Part shown: positions 8,913 to 18,700 of the stretch, one piece after another
Position numbering within the stretch: position 1 is the first letter of the stretch
How the letters are laid out: every line of letters begins with the position of its first letter
Assembly (NCBI RefSeq): GCF_021049285.1
Contig: NZ_CP088017.1
Location: 372,001-436,000, forward strand
Direction of reading: 5' to 3'
DNA: 64,000 bases
Source: Ruania halotolerans
GTDB lineage: Bacteria; Actinomycetota; Actinomycetes; Actinomycetales; Beutenbergiaceae
The notes under the pieces: generated by a model
What the model saw: the letters and a program-made list of their open reading frames with translations, nothing else
The model's database searches: none
Told to the model about the DNA's origin: nothing
Made by a program: the position numbers and the translations under genes

Positions 8913-9179
8913 CTCCCTTGGGCCGGGACGGGGGCGCTGGAGCGCACCCGCACGTGTCTCACCCGGTCGGATGTTCCCCATCCTCCGTCTGAAATCGCGA
9001 ATGCAGGCACGTCGGGCCAGTGAACCTACAGGTGAATGTGAGCGTGGTGCGAGGGTGAATCCGGGGTGAGGCGGGTGAGTCAGGATCCGATCTCTGACGA
9101 CCACCGCGACGCGAGCGCGGCCACCCTCGGGAGCAGCGGCGCAGCGGGCTCCGGGCACGACCGATCCGTGCACGCGGAC

Positions 9180-9208
9180 TTGACAGCGAGTCGCTCCCTT
9201 GAAATTAT
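9180..9208 (+). promoter_or_regulatory. Putative promoter of the arabinofuranoside ABC locus
   Basis: TTGACA at 9180-9185, then a 17-bp spacer and AATTAT at 9203-9208. The -10 is weak, but it is the only good sigma-70-like pair before the binding-protein gene and it is overlapped by a palindromic operator candidate. Confidence 0.5.
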
Positions 9209-9217
9209 CGCCGATAA
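9205..9217. promoter_or_regulatory. Perfect 13-bp palindrome TTATCGCCGATAA
   Basis: The arms TTATCG and CGATAA are exact complements around one central C. The site overlaps the putative -10, as expected for a repressor operator. The LacI regulator encoded at 14558 is the nearest candidate, but the second promoter of the locus does not carry this palindrome. Confidence 0.5.
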
Positions 9218-9219
9218 CG

Positions 9220-9236
9220 GTTTCGGGATGTTTCGG
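9220..9236 (-). promoter_or_regulatory. Direct repeat CCGAAAC-N3-CCGAAAC (copy 1)
   Basis: Read on the complement strand, two identical 7-mers are separated by 3 bp. The same 7-3-7 arrangement occurs at 15694-15710, next to the other promoter of this locus. This is probably the binding site of a common regulator. Confidence 0.55.
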
Positions 9237-9334
9237 CCATGCGTCGAGGCTCGCCGATCTTGCCAGGCAGCACGGTCGGGTGGCGACTGTGCTCGACACG
9301 GCAGTCATGACTCAGCTCAAGGAGGAGACTTTCG

Positions 9335-10651
9335 ATGACGACGTCCAGACGATTGCGGATGGGAACGGCCGCACTTGCGGCCGCCGGAGTGTTGGCGTTC
9401 ACCGCATGTTCGGGTGGTGAGAGCGAGACTGACCCCGGTGGTGGCACGGACGCGGGGGAGGTGTCCGGTGAGGGCATCGACGATGGCACCACGTTGACGA
9501 TGTGGACCCGTGCTCCGCTCGAACGCCAGGCGGTCAATGCTGTGGAGGCGTACAACTCCTCGCACGAGAATCAGGTCGAGCTCGAGATCCTGCCGAACGA
9601 CGACGTCGAAGGGCGCGTCGGCGCCGCAGCGCAGACCGATGCTCTGCCCGACCTTCTGGCCGGCGACGTGGTGCGCATCCCGTACTGGACCAGCCAGGGC
9701 ATCTTTCAGGACCTGAGCGAACAGATCCAAGGGCTCGACACCCTTGACGATCTGCAGGTCGGGCACATCGATGCGGGCACCATTGACGGCGCGCAGCACA
9801 CGCTGCCGTTCGTCACGGACATCTCCGTGATGGTGTGGAACAAGGACCTGTACGAGCAGGCCGGACTGGACCCGGAGGCCGGGCCCACCACCATCGCCGA
9901 GTTCACCGAGCACGCCGAAGCAGTCGCAGGCCTGGGTACCGACGGCGTGGCCGGGAGCTACCTCTCCGGTCAGTCCGGCGGCGCGCTCGTGTTCACCCTG
10001 CTGCCGTCGATCTGGGCTTCGGGAGACGAGCCGCTCAGCGAGGATGGCACCTCGGCCAACCTCGACAGCGGTTCTGCGCTCGAGGTCTACGAGGCCTATC
10101 GCGGGCTGGCGGAGACCGAGAACGGGCTGGGTGCAGGATCGCAGCAGGAGACTGGCGCGACCTGGACTGCTCCCTTCCAGGAGGGCAATGTCGGCGTGAT
10201 GCCCTACCCGTACACCGCCGTGACCGGCCTGTTCGAGACGGCGGACTTCGAGATCGGAGTCGGTCCGATCCCGGGCGTCGACGGCGGTGAGTCGACATTC
10301 CTGGGCGGTGACGCCATCGGCATCTCCTCCGACTCGGAGAACGCACCCCAGGCGTGGAACTTCATGCAGTGGCTGATGTCCGAGGATGCACAGCAGGAGG
10401 TCTTCGCCGATAACAACGATACGGCCGCGAACCTCGCGGTGCTCGAGTCGGGCTACGAGGGTGCGGATCCGCGCACCGCGATCGCCAATGCCACAGTTGA
10501 GCACGGGCGCACACCGGTGGCCGTGCACTTCAATGAGGCGTTCAACGCTGCTGGCAGCCCGTGGCAACTGCTCATCCAGGACGCGGTGTGGGGCGATGCC
10601 TCCACGATCAGCTCTCACAACGAGGCGATCAACACGATTCTGGCCCAGTAA
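9335..10651 (+). CDS. Sugar ABC transporter substrate-binding lipoprotein
   Basis: A 438-residue extracellular binding protein of the family 1 (MalE/UgpB) type. The lipoprotein signal peptide is MTTSRRLRMGTAALAAAGVL followed by AFTACSGG, with C29 as the lipidation site. A Gly/Asp/Glu-rich tether (30-50) precedes the two-lobed fold, which begins at TLTMWTRAPLERQAVNAVEAYN. It captures an oligosaccharide outside the membrane and delivers it to the two permeases encoded 84 bp downstream. Linkage to GH127 and GH43 genes suggests an L-arabinose-containing oligosaccharide (inference). The start is supported by AAGGAGGAG 8 bp upstream. It is expected to be induced through the repeat and palindrome elements in its promoter. 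Confidence 0.92.
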   Translation: MTTSRRLRMGTAALAAAGVLAFTACSGGESETDPGGGTDAGEVSGEGIDDGTTLTMWTRAPLERQAVNAVEAYNSSHENQVELEILPNDDVEGRVGAAAQTDALPDLLAGDVVRIPYWTSQGIFQDLSEQIQGLDTLDDLQVGHIDAGTIDGAQHTLPFVTDISVMVWNKDLYEQAGLDPEAGPTTIAEFTEHAEAVAGLGTDGVAGSYLSGQSGGALVFTLLPSIWASGDEPLSEDGTSANLDSGSALEVYEAYRGLAETENGLGAGSQQETGATWTAPFQEGNVGVMPYPYTAVTGLFETADFEIGVGPIPGVDGGESTFLGGDAIGISSDSENAPQAWNFMQWLMSEDAQQEVFADNNDTAANLAVLESGYEGADPRTAIANATVEHGRTPVAVHFNEAFNAAGSPWQLLIQDAVWGDASTISSHNEAINTILAQ

Positions 10652-10671
10652 CCACCCCGCTTCCGCACGGA

Positions 10672-10710
10672 CGATCGGGCCGGCCGGTGCCACACGGGCC
10701 GGCCCGATCG
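10672..10710 (+). other. Intercistronic stem-loop (14-bp perfect stem)
   Basis: Arms 10672-10685 and 10697-10710 pair perfectly around an 11-base loop, between the binding-protein and first permease genes. No U tract is present. Stem-loops at this position typically stabilise the abundant binding-protein mRNA and reduce read-through to the permeases. Confidence 0.65.
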
Positions 10711-10735
10711 CGGGGTCGACGTCAAGGAGTCCGTC

Positions 10736-11677
10736 ATGGCCGTCATGGCCGATACCGATGAACGCCAGGTCGTTCCGCACAGGCGTTCGCGATGGTCGCG
10801 CACCGACACGTTGCGTGGTTGGGCCTTTCTGGCACCGGCGTTAGCGTTGGTGGTTTTCTTCTTCATCGTGCCGGTCGGGCTCGTGGTGTACATGTCGGCC
10901 ACGGACTGGACGTTGTTCGGCGGATTCACCGCCATGAACTTCCCCCAGAACTTCGTCGACATCGCCAGCGACCCGATGTTCGCGAAGTCGCTGGAGTTCA
11001 CCCTCAAGTACACGGTGCTGACCACCGTGATCCTGATGCCCCTCGCGTTCTTCCTCGCCCTGCTCGTGCAAGAGGCTCGCCAGTGGAACAAGTTCCTGCG
11101 GACGGCGATCCTCCTTCCCTCCGCTCTGGGCATCGCCTCCTCCTCGTTGCTGTTCTACGCGCTGTACTCCCCGCAGGTGGGCCCCCTCAACCCGATCCTG
11201 GACTCACTCGGATTGATGGACGCCCAGCAGACGATCCTGGGCACCGCGGACGGGGCGCTGTGGGCCACCGTGGTGCTGGTGGTCTGGCGATTCACGGGCT
11301 ACTTCATGTTGCTCACGCTGATCGGGGTCCAAGCGATCCCGGGCGACATCTACGAGGCCGCGAACCTCGACGGGGCGGGCCGCCTCAGGAAACTGCGCAG
11401 TATCACGCTGCCCATGCTCAAACCCACGATCGCGATGACGATGATCCTCTCGGTCACCGGATCGTTGCTCGCCTTCGACCAGTTCTTCATCCTGACCAAG
11501 GGTGGGCCGAACAACGAGACGTTGACGACGGTGCTGCTGATCTACAAGTACGCCTTCGAGACCAAGAAGGACCTCGGTATGGCTGCTGCGCTGTCCGTGG
11601 TTGTGCTCCTCGCCCTGGTGATCATCAACGTGCTCCAGCTGCGCGCCCTGGGCGTGGGCCGGTCCGAGGAGAAGTGA
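10736..11677 (+). CDS. Sugar ABC transporter permease, MalF/UgpA type
   Basis: A 313-residue integral membrane protein with about six membrane spans, the first at LRGWAFLAPALALVVFFFIVPVGL. The ATPase-contact (EAA) loop is recognisable near residues 200-230: IPGDIYEAANLDGAGRLRKLRSITLPMLKP. It forms the translocation pore together with the next gene product. No ATPase gene is present in the locus; in actinobacteria a shared MsmK/MalK-type ATPase encoded elsewhere usually serves such importers. ATG 10736 and 10745 are both possible starts. The stop overlaps the next start codon by one base (TGATG). Confidence 0.93.
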   Translation: MAVMADTDERQVVPHRRSRWSRTDTLRGWAFLAPALALVVFFFIVPVGLVVYMSATDWTLFGGFTAMNFPQNFVDIASDPMFAKSLEFTLKYTVLTTVILMPLAFFLALLVQEARQWNKFLRTAILLPSALGIASSSLLFYALYSPQVGPLNPILDSLGLMDAQQTILGTADGALWATVVLVVWRFTGYFMLLTLIGVQAIPGDIYEAANLDGAGRLRKLRSITLPMLKPTIAMTMILSVTGSLLAFDQFFILTKGGPNNETLTTVLLIYKYAFETKKDLGMAAALSVVVLLALVIINVLQLRALGVGRSEEK

Positions 11678-12495
11678 TGGCGAACCTGCTCACCAAGCGC
11701 GTCGTCTACTACCTCCTGACGGCGCTGATCGCGATCACCTTCATCCTCCCGCTGGCCTGGGCCGTGGTGAACTCGATCGCGCCGAACTCCGCGACCTCTC
11801 AGTCAGACGGCTACGGCCTCGGCAACTACGGCGCTCTCGCCGTGTACGGCGAAGGTCTCACCACGTACCTCTCCAACTCGGTGATCCTCACCTTTGTTGC
11901 CGTTGCCGCGTGCCTGATCGCCGCCACGATGGCCGGATACGCCATCGCCCGCTTCACCTTCGCCGGCAAGGGTCTGATGTTCGTTCTGGTGCTCTCCATC
12001 CTGATGGTGCCCTATGCGGCGTTGCTGATCCCGCTGGTGGTATGGATGAGCGAACTCGGCCTGGACAACACGCTCGTCGGCGTCGGGTTCGTGCTCGCGT
12101 TGTTCCAATTGCCGTTCGGCACGTTCGTGATGCGAAACGCCTTCGAGAGCATTCCCAGCGAGCTTGAGGAAGCGGCCAAGCTGGATGGCTGCGGGACGTT
12201 CGCCACGTTCATGCGGGTGATGGTGCCGTCCGTCAAAGCCCCGATGGTCACGGTAGGCCTTTTCGTCTTCCTGAACGCGTGGAACGACTTCATGGTCCCG
12301 CTCTACCTCCTCGGTCCGCAGAACGCACCGCTGCCACTCGCCATGGTCAACATGCGACAGCAGGTGATGGGCGTGATCGACTACGGCCTCACCACCGCTG
12401 GCGTGGTCGTGCTCGCGATCCCGGCGGTCATTCTCTTCCTCGCATTGCAGAAGTACTACATCAAGGGCCTCATCAGCGGGGCAGTCAAAGGTTGA
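11677..12495 (+). CDS. Sugar ABC transporter permease, MalG/UgpE type
   Basis: A 272-residue inner-membrane permease with six predicted spans. It has the EAA loop (IPSELEEAAKLDGCGTFATFMRVMVPSVK) and the family-typical C-terminus ending in QKYYIKGLISGAVKG. It starts at the ATG sharing a base with the stop of the preceding permease gene, so translation is coupled. It pairs with the upstream permease for uptake of the oligosaccharide bound by the locus binding protein. The GH127 gene begins 8 bp after the stop, so all four genes form one transcription unit. Confidence 0.93.
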   Translation: MANLLTKRVVYYLLTALIAITFILPLAWAVVNSIAPNSATSQSDGYGLGNYGALAVYGEGLTTYLSNSVILTFVAVAACLIAATMAGYAIARFTFAGKGLMFVLVLSILMVPYAALLIPLVVWMSELGLDNTLVGVGFVLALFQLPFGTFVMRNAFESIPSELEEAAKLDGCGTFATFMRVMVPSVKAPMVTVGLFVFLNAWNDFMVPLYLLGPQNAPLPLAMVNMRQQVMGVIDYGLTTAGVVVLAIPAVILFLALQKYYIKGLISGAVKG

Positions 12496-12503
12496 TACAC
12501 GTC

Positions 12504-14450
12504 ATGACGATCACTGACCGCACGTCTACGTCCACCTCTCGCGCACCGGTGGTGCCGTTGGCGCCCACGGCGCTGCGCCCGCTCGGGATCGATCAGGTGC
12601 GGCTCGACGATGGATTCTGGGGACGCCGCCAGGTGCTCAACGCGGCGGCCACCATCCCGCACTGCCTGCACTGGGAGGGTGAGGCCGGATGGATCGCGAA
12701 CTTCGATGCCGTGCTTGAGGGCACGATCGCTGCCACCCGCACCGGTCGACAGTTCGCCGATTCCGACGTCTACAAACTGCTCGAGGCGATGGCATGGGAG
12801 ATCGGACGGAGCGCGGATGCGTCGCTGCAGCACCGGTTCGACGAGATTGTCGCCACGATCGAGCGCGTGCAGGGCGAGGACGGATATCTGAACACCTGCT
12901 TCGGCAATCCCGGTCAGGCCGACCGCTACACGGATTTCGAGTGGGGTCACGAGCTGTACAACGCCGGCCACCTCATCCAGGCAGCGATGGCTCGGCTGCG
13001 AACCGGTTTCGGCCGCGACGACGGCCTGGTGCGGATCGCGTTGAGGGCAGCCGATCACGTGTGTGAGACGTTCGGCACTGACGGTCTCCAGCGCGTGGGT
13101 GGCCACCCCGAGATCGAGGTCGCGCTGGTGGAGTTGTATCGCGCCACCGGAGAACAGCGCTACCTGGACCAGGCTCGCGTGTTCCTCGAACGACGGGGGC
13201 ACCACACACTGGCGGACATCGAGTTCGGCCGGGCGTATTTCCAGGACGACGTACCAGTCCGCGAGGCCGAGGTGCTGCGCGGCCACGCCGTGCGCGCGCT
13301 CTATCTCGCCGCGGGTGGCATCGATGCGGCGCTCGAGTCCGGCGATGACCAGCTGTTGGCGGCGGTCACTGCGCAATATCGCCGGGCGCTCGCGCGCCGC
13401 ACGTACATCACCGGCGGGATGGGGTCACACCACCAGGATGAGGCCTTCGGCGCCGACTACGAACTTCCGGCTGATCGCGCCTACTGTGAGACATGTGCCG
13501 GCATCGGCTCGATCATGGTGGCCTGGCGTCTGCTGCTGATCACCGGCGATCTCACCTACGGTGACGTGATCGAACGCACGCTCTACAACGTGCTAGCCAC
13601 GAGTGTGGCCGAGGACGGCCGTGCCTTCTTCTACACGAATACGTTGCACCAGCGCACCGCCGGGCGCGCCGCCAGCGCGGACCGCATCTCCCCTCGCGCC
13701 CTCGATATCGGGCGCGCGGCGTGGTTCGAGGTGTCCTGCTGCCCCACGAACGTGGCCCGCACCCTGGCACAGTTCGGCACCTATGTGGCCACCACCTCCA
13801 GTGACGGCGTGACGCTCGTGCAGTACGCATCAGGCGATATCTCGGCCACGCTCGGCGATGGCCGCGATGTCCGTCTGCGAGTGACCACGGATTACCCGGA
13901 CGAGGGCCGCGTGCGGATCGAGGTGCTGGATGCGCCCACGGATGCGTGGGACCTGACGATCCGGATCCCGGCCTGGGCGCAGGGAGCGACGGTCGATCTC
14001 GGCGACGGTCGTGGACCGAACCCCGTCTCGGCCCCGGCATTCACCCACTCAGGCATCCTCACCCCAGGCAGCGCGGTCCTGCTCGAACTCCCACTCACCC
14101 CCCGGTGGGTGCACCCAGATACACGCGTGGATGCGGTACGAGGCTGTGTGGCGGTGGAGCGCGGGCCCCTGGTCCTGTGCGCGGAATCCCTCGATCAGGT
14201 GGGTGCTGCGGATGTCTCCAGGCTGGTGGTCGATCCCTCGGACCCGCCCAGGTCGGCCGACGGGTCCGCAGCGGTGGTCTCCGGTGGGCTCCTCGACGTG
14301 ACCGACCACGGCCTCTCGCCCTACGGGAGCCAGCCACATGCGCCACCGATCGAGGCGGCCCCGATCCGGCTGGTGCCCTATCACTCGTGGGGCAATCGGG
14401 GGCCAAGTACGATGCGGATCTGGCTCCCGACGACGGCTGCCCTGCCGTGA
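12504..14450 (+). CDS. GH127 beta-L-arabinofuranosidase
   Basis: A 648-residue cytoplasmic enzyme of glycoside hydrolase family 127, which removes beta-linked L-arabinofuranose (for example from arabinosylated hydroxyproline in plant extensins). The (alpha/alpha)6 catalytic domain starts at VRLDDGFWGRRQ. The zinc-thiolate active site known from Bifidobacterium HypBA1 is present: Glu329 and Cys331 in YCETCAGIGS, and Cys412-Cys413 in SCCPTNVARTL. One of the paired cysteines is the nucleophile in that enzyme family. The C-terminal half ends in beta-sandwich domains (VRGCVAVERGPLVLCAE). There is no signal peptide, so imported di- or oligosaccharides are the substrate. The ATG at 12504 is used because it follows the permease stop and starts just before a Thr/Ser-rich leader; the upstream frame is only a shadow of the permease gene. 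Confidence 0.93.
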   Translation: MTITDRTSTSTSRAPVVPLAPTALRPLGIDQVRLDDGFWGRRQVLNAAATIPHCLHWEGEAGWIANFDAVLEGTIAATRTGRQFADSDVYKLLEAMAWEIGRSADASLQHRFDEIVATIERVQGEDGYLNTCFGNPGQADRYTDFEWGHELYNAGHLIQAAMARLRTGFGRDDGLVRIALRAADHVCETFGTDGLQRVGGHPEIEVALVELYRATGEQRYLDQARVFLERRGHHTLADIEFGRAYFQDDVPVREAEVLRGHAVRALYLAAGGIDAALESGDDQLLAAVTAQYRRALARRTYITGGMGSHHQDEAFGADYELPADRAYCETCAGIGSIMVAWRLLLITGDLTYGDVIERTLYNVLATSVAEDGRAFFYTNTLHQRTAGRAASADRISPRALDIGRAAWFEVSCCPTNVARTLAQFGTYVATTSSDGVTLVQYASGDISATLGDGRDVRLRVTTDYPDEGRVRIEVLDAPTDAWDLTIRIPAWAQGATVDLGDGRGPNPVSAPAFTHSGILTPGSAVLLELPLTPRWVHPDTRVDAVRGCVAVERGPLVLCAESLDQVGAADVSRLVVDPSDPPRSADGSAAVVSGGLLDVTDHGLSPYGSQPHAPPIEAAPIRLVPYHSWGNRGPSTMRIWLPTTAALP

Positions 14451-14557
14451 TCCAGGGAAGGCATGGGCGTGGAACGCGCACCCGAGCCTGATACGTTTTC
14501 GAGCACAGTTTCGCCACGGCCACCGGGCCGTAGCGAGCGCAGAGAACGGGGGCGACG

Positions 14558-15583
14558 ATGACGGAGAACACTCCCCAGCGGCGGGCAACGTTGCGTGATG
14601 TCGCACGCGATGCCGGTGTGTCGATCGCGACGGCGTCCAAGGCGCTGAACGGCCGCAAGGAGGTCGCCGAGGACACCCGCGAGCGGGTACGAGAGGCCGC
14701 CGAGGCCCTGCGATTCACCCCCAACTCCGTGGCGCGCAGCCTGCTCTCGCGTCGCACCGGGACCGTGGGCCTATTGACGGGTGACCTCGAGGGCAGATTC
14801 GTCATCCCGATTCTGATGGGCGCCGAGGATGCCTTCGGCGCGGGCCGCAACAACGTTTTCCTCTGTGACGCCCGTGGCGACTCGATCCGCGAGCGGTACC
14901 ACCTCAACGCCCTGCTCGAACGTCGCGTCGACGGGATCATCGTGGTGGGCCGCCAAACGGATCCGCGGCGGTCCCTGGGTCAGGATCTGCCAGTTCCCGT
15001 GGTGTACGCCTACGCGCCTTCGGACGATGACCGCGACCTCTCGCTGACACCGGACAACGAGTCGGGAGGCGCGATCGCGACCGAGCACCTGCTCTCCCTC
15101 GGCCGGAGGCGGATCGCGCACATCACCGGTGATCCCCAGTATGTGGCAGCACGGGATCGGGCGCGCGGGTTCCTCGGCGCCATGCACGCCGCGGGGCTTG
15201 AGCCCTGCGGCGCACCGATGTTCGCCGCATGGACCGAGCAGTGGGGCCGCGATGCCGCCGCCACCCTGTTCGAGCAGTATCCGGAGGTGGACGGGGTGGT
15301 CTGCGGCTCCGATCAAATCGCGCGCGGTGTGATCGACACGCTCCGCGACCTCGGCAAGACGGTTCCAGACGATGTGGCCATCGTCAGCCACGACAACTGG
15401 GAAGTCCTCGCGACCGGCTCGCGTCCGAGCCTGACCAGCGTCGATGCGAATCTGCAGGATCTGGGCCGGCTGGCGGCGCGCAAGCTGTTCGACGCACTCA
15501 GTGGTGAGGACGTGGGCAGCGGCGTCCACCGGCTACCGGTGACGCTCGTGACCCGCGGTTCGTCGGTGCGCTCGCGCGCGTAG
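14558..15583 (+). CDS. LacI-family regulator of the arabinofuranoside locus
   Basis: A 341-residue repressor. The N-terminal helix-turn-helix with hinge reads TLRDVARDAGVSIATASKALNGR (residues 6-28) up to VARSLLSRRTG, and a periplasmic-binding-protein-like effector domain follows (65-335), ending in DNWEVLATGSRPSLTSVD and LVTRGSSVRSRA. It sits inside the locus, between the GH127 gene and the large surface glycosidase gene, 107 bp after the GH127 stop. Its own upstream region contains TTTTCGAGCACAGTTTCG, loosely similar to the CCGAAAC repeats but with different spacing. It probably represses the importer operon and both wall-anchored hydrolases until a sugar ligand is imported. Confidence 0.9.
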   Translation: MTENTPQRRATLRDVARDAGVSIATASKALNGRKEVAEDTRERVREAAEALRFTPNSVARSLLSRRTGTVGLLTGDLEGRFVIPILMGAEDAFGAGRNNVFLCDARGDSIRERYHLNALLERRVDGIIVVGRQTDPRRSLGQDLPVPVVYAYAPSDDDRDLSLTPDNESGGAIATEHLLSLGRRRIAHITGDPQYVAARDRARGFLGAMHAAGLEPCGAPMFAAWTEQWGRDAAATLFEQYPEVDGVVCGSDQIARGVIDTLRDLGKTVPDDVAIVSHDNWEVLATGSRPSLTSVDANLQDLGRLAARKLFDALSGEDVGSGVHRLPVTLVTRGSSVRSRA

Positions 15584-15693
15584 CACCGCGTTCACGGCAT
15601 TTCCCCGCCCCGGCCGACCAGGCGTCCTGGCCGGACCTGGCGCTCGCCTCCCCGAGAAGGCTCGCGCCAGACAGCTGGGTGGAGACCACTCAT

Positions 15694-15710
15694 CCGAAAC
15701 TTTCCGAAAC
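15694..15710 (+). promoter_or_regulatory. Direct repeat CCGAAAC-N3-CCGAAAC (copy 2)
   Basis: It ends 3 bp before the TTGACA of the following promoter. The 7-mers and the 3-bp spacing are identical to those at 9220-9236, in opposite orientation relative to the downstream gene. The region also contains the hyphenated palindrome GAAACTTTC. Confidence 0.55.
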
Positions 15711-15713
15711 CCT

Positions 15714-15743
15714 TTGACATTGGTTTCACCGGATCGATACGGT
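15714..15743 (+). promoter_or_regulatory. Promoter of the large surface glycosidase gene
   Basis: TTGACA at 15714-15719, an 18-bp spacer and TACGGT at 15738-15743, followed by a leader of about 40 bp to the start codon. It abuts the CCGAAAC direct repeat. Confidence 0.55.
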
Positions 15744-15788
15744 CTCGTCAGCCGCTTCATCGACTCAACGACGAGAGGTATGCCGACG

Positions 15789-18700
15789 ATGGCTGATGGA
15801 ACCCGCCCGGGGAGCCTGCGTGCCATGATCGCCAGCGCGATCACCCTGGTCCTCGCAGCAACAACCCTGGTGCTCGCGCCCGCTCCGGCCCGCGCGGTGC
15901 CGAACACCGAGCTTCCCTATCCCGAGTTCAGTGGATCTGAGAACCCCGTACCGGAAACGGGTGTGGACTACGCACCGGGGGGTTATCTGCAGGAGGTCTT
16001 CGACGCCGATCTCGCGGCCGGAGCCGGCGTGAGTCCGGCCCAGGATTTCTGGATCGACGGCATGCTCGCCCGGTACGGAACCGCTGGCGAGGCCGGGGAC
16101 AACAATCAGTGGCTCTTCTCCCGCGGTCGCGCCGTATTCATGAAGTCCCACTCACCCGCCCAGCTCGGCTTCGGTGGCCAGGTGGCCTATTGGGAGTCCA
16201 TCGACGACCGCAGCGCCTACACGATCGCCGTCGAGCAGGGCGGTGAGCCCGTCTCCGTGTCCGAGACCACGTCCGAGCGCAAGCAGACGCCGAGCTACTG
16301 GCACTCCACCCACACCGCAGCCGGCCTCGAGCTCGAGCAGACGAAGTTCATCACGGACGGCAATGTCGCCATCACCGTGCTCGAGCTGAGCAACTCCGGT
16401 GGCAGCGACATCGACGTGACGCTCGCGGCGAGCTCGCCGTACGCCACAGTGGCCGGCGACGACGAGCTCACCGGCGTCGTGGACGCCTACAACGACCTCA
16501 CGACCCTCTTCCCGCGCCTCTCCGGCGACGGTTTCGCCGTGGACGGCGATCGGCTCACCCGGGAGATCACCGTTCCGGCGGGTGAGGCGGTGACGACGAA
16601 GGTGCAACTCGGTTTCGTGGCCGACGAGATCGACGCCTCCCGGGCGGAGTACGACCACTACTCCGCGCTCGCCCCGTGGGAGGCCTACACCGAACACGTG
16701 AGGGCCTACAACCAGTGGTGGGCCGAGAACATCCCCTATCTCGACACCCCCGAGGACAACATCGACAAGGTGCTGTTCTACCGGTGGTGGCTGATGCGCT
16801 TCAACTTCCTCGATGCGAACATCCCCGGTAACGACTACCAGTTCCCGACGGCGATGGAAGGCGTGCTCGGCTACAACAACGCCATCGTGCTGACGACCGG
16901 CATGTTCATCGACGACCTCAAGTACTTCCGCGACCCGGTCTACTCCTACGGGCCGTGGGTAGGTGCCGGTGAGGTGTCCCGAAGCGGCAAGTACGTGGAC
17001 AACCCGGGTGATCCCGCCAACTGGTCGAACAGCTACACCCAGTACATCTCCGAGGCTGCCTGGCGCGCCTACCAGTTGCACGGGGGCCCGACGGCGATCG
17101 CGGGCAACCTCGCCCGGTACGCCGAGTACGACGTGCGTGATCTGCTCGAGGACTTCGACGAGGACGGCAACGGTCTCATCGAGTACGACTGGGGCGCCAT
17201 GACGGGCAACGACGCGGACGCCGTGTCCTTCGACTGGCGTGCCGGCAACCTGGACCGCACCGAGAGTGCCTACCTGTACTCGAACGCCCTCGCCTCCGCG
17301 CAGGCCTACCGAGTGGCCGGACAGCCCGACAAGGCCGAGGAGATGGAGGCCCTGGCAGACACGGTGAAGCAGGCAGTGCTCGACCACCTCTGGGACGAGG
17401 AGGAGAACCTCCTCAAGCACCGCCACGTGGAGACCGATGCACTGGTGCCGTGGAAGGAGATCAACAACTACTACCCGTTCACTGTCGGCCTGATGCCTCG
17501 CGAGGGAGAGGCCGACTACGACGACGATTACGTCGAGGCGCTGCGCTTGTTCGGCGACGCCGACGAGTATCCGATCTTCCCCTTCTACACCGCGAACCAG
17601 GCGGACAAGGCCGAGGCCGCGGCCCAGGGGCACCCGGGCTCGAACAACTTCTCAGTGATCAACTCCACGGTGACCTTCCGCATGCTCTCCCGCGTGCTGC
17701 ACGAGTACCCCAACGAGTACATCGATGCCGAGTGGTACAAGAAACTCCTGTACTGGAACGCATGGGCGCACTACATGAATGACGGTGACAACCGTCTCCC
17801 GGACCAGAACGAGTTCTGGTCCGACGGTTCGGCCGACCCGCAGAACATCGGCTACCGCTCCTGGATCCACCACACCATCCTCGGCACGACCAACTTCACG
17901 ATGATCGAGGACGCGATGGGGCTGCGCCCGCGCGAGGACGGGATGATCGAGCTCGACCCGATCGAACTCGACTGGGACTACTTCACCGCGGACAACATCC
18001 GCTACCGCGACCGCGACCTCACCGTGGTCTGGGATGACGTGGACCACTACGGTTCCGCGGTGGCCGACGGCTACTCCGTCTACCTCGACGGCGCGCTCGC
18101 CTTCTCGGTGGACTCCCTCGCCCACGTGGTCTACGACCCGGCCACCGGCGATGTGCAGGTGCCGGACGGCGTCACCGTCACCTCCTCGACGGCGATCGAT
18201 GTGCAGTCGCCCACGGAGGTCACCTTCGACGACGACGACCGCATCGTCTCGATGATGGCGAATGCGGGCGCCGATGTCGCGACGGCCAGCACCGGGAGCG
18301 AGAACCTCGCCGTCGGCGCCGCCGTCTCGGCCACCTACACCGATGACGCCCGCACACCAGAGGCGGCCGTGAACGGAACCACGATCAACGAACCGTTCTG
18401 GGGTAGCGCCGGTTCGCCGAACACTGAGGACACGTTCACGGTCGAGCTCGATGGAACCCAGACGTTCGACGACGTCCGGCTCTACTTCTACCGCTCGTCC
18501 TCCTCGGCGACCGTTCCGGGCTACTCCGCTCCGGCGATGTACACCGTGGAGTACCGCTCCGGTGGCCAGTGGCACAACGTACCGGGTCAGGCCCGCGAGC
18601 CCGCGCACCCGCAAGGCAACTACAACCACATCGGCTTCGAAGAAGTCACCGGTGACGCAGTCCGTGTCACCATGACCCACGCCGACGGTGCGCACACGGG

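Larger units (their letters stand above)
8913..9334. other. 422-bp control region between orphan gene and ABC locus
   Basis: No gene was recognised. From left to right it holds a cluster of GGTGA elements (9031, 9054, 9065, 9074; two of them exactly 11 bp apart), a promoter-like TTGACA at 9180, a 13-bp palindrome at 9205, the CCGAAAC direct repeat (complement strand) at 9220-9236, an untranslated leader of about 100 bp, and the strong ribosome binding site AAGGAGGAG ahead of the binding-protein gene. Confidence 0.7.

Noticed and set aside
10792-12495. A 567-codon frame that looks like a permease with a long N-terminal extension
   Set aside because: The extension is an out-of-frame reading of the first permease gene. 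The second permease starts at ATG 11677, coupled to the stop of the first.
14490-14515. TTTTCGAGCACAGTTTCG before the LacI gene as a third copy of the CCGAAAC repeat
   Set aside because: The half-sites differ and the spacing is 7 rather than 5 bp between TTTCG cores. It is mentioned only as a loose similarity.
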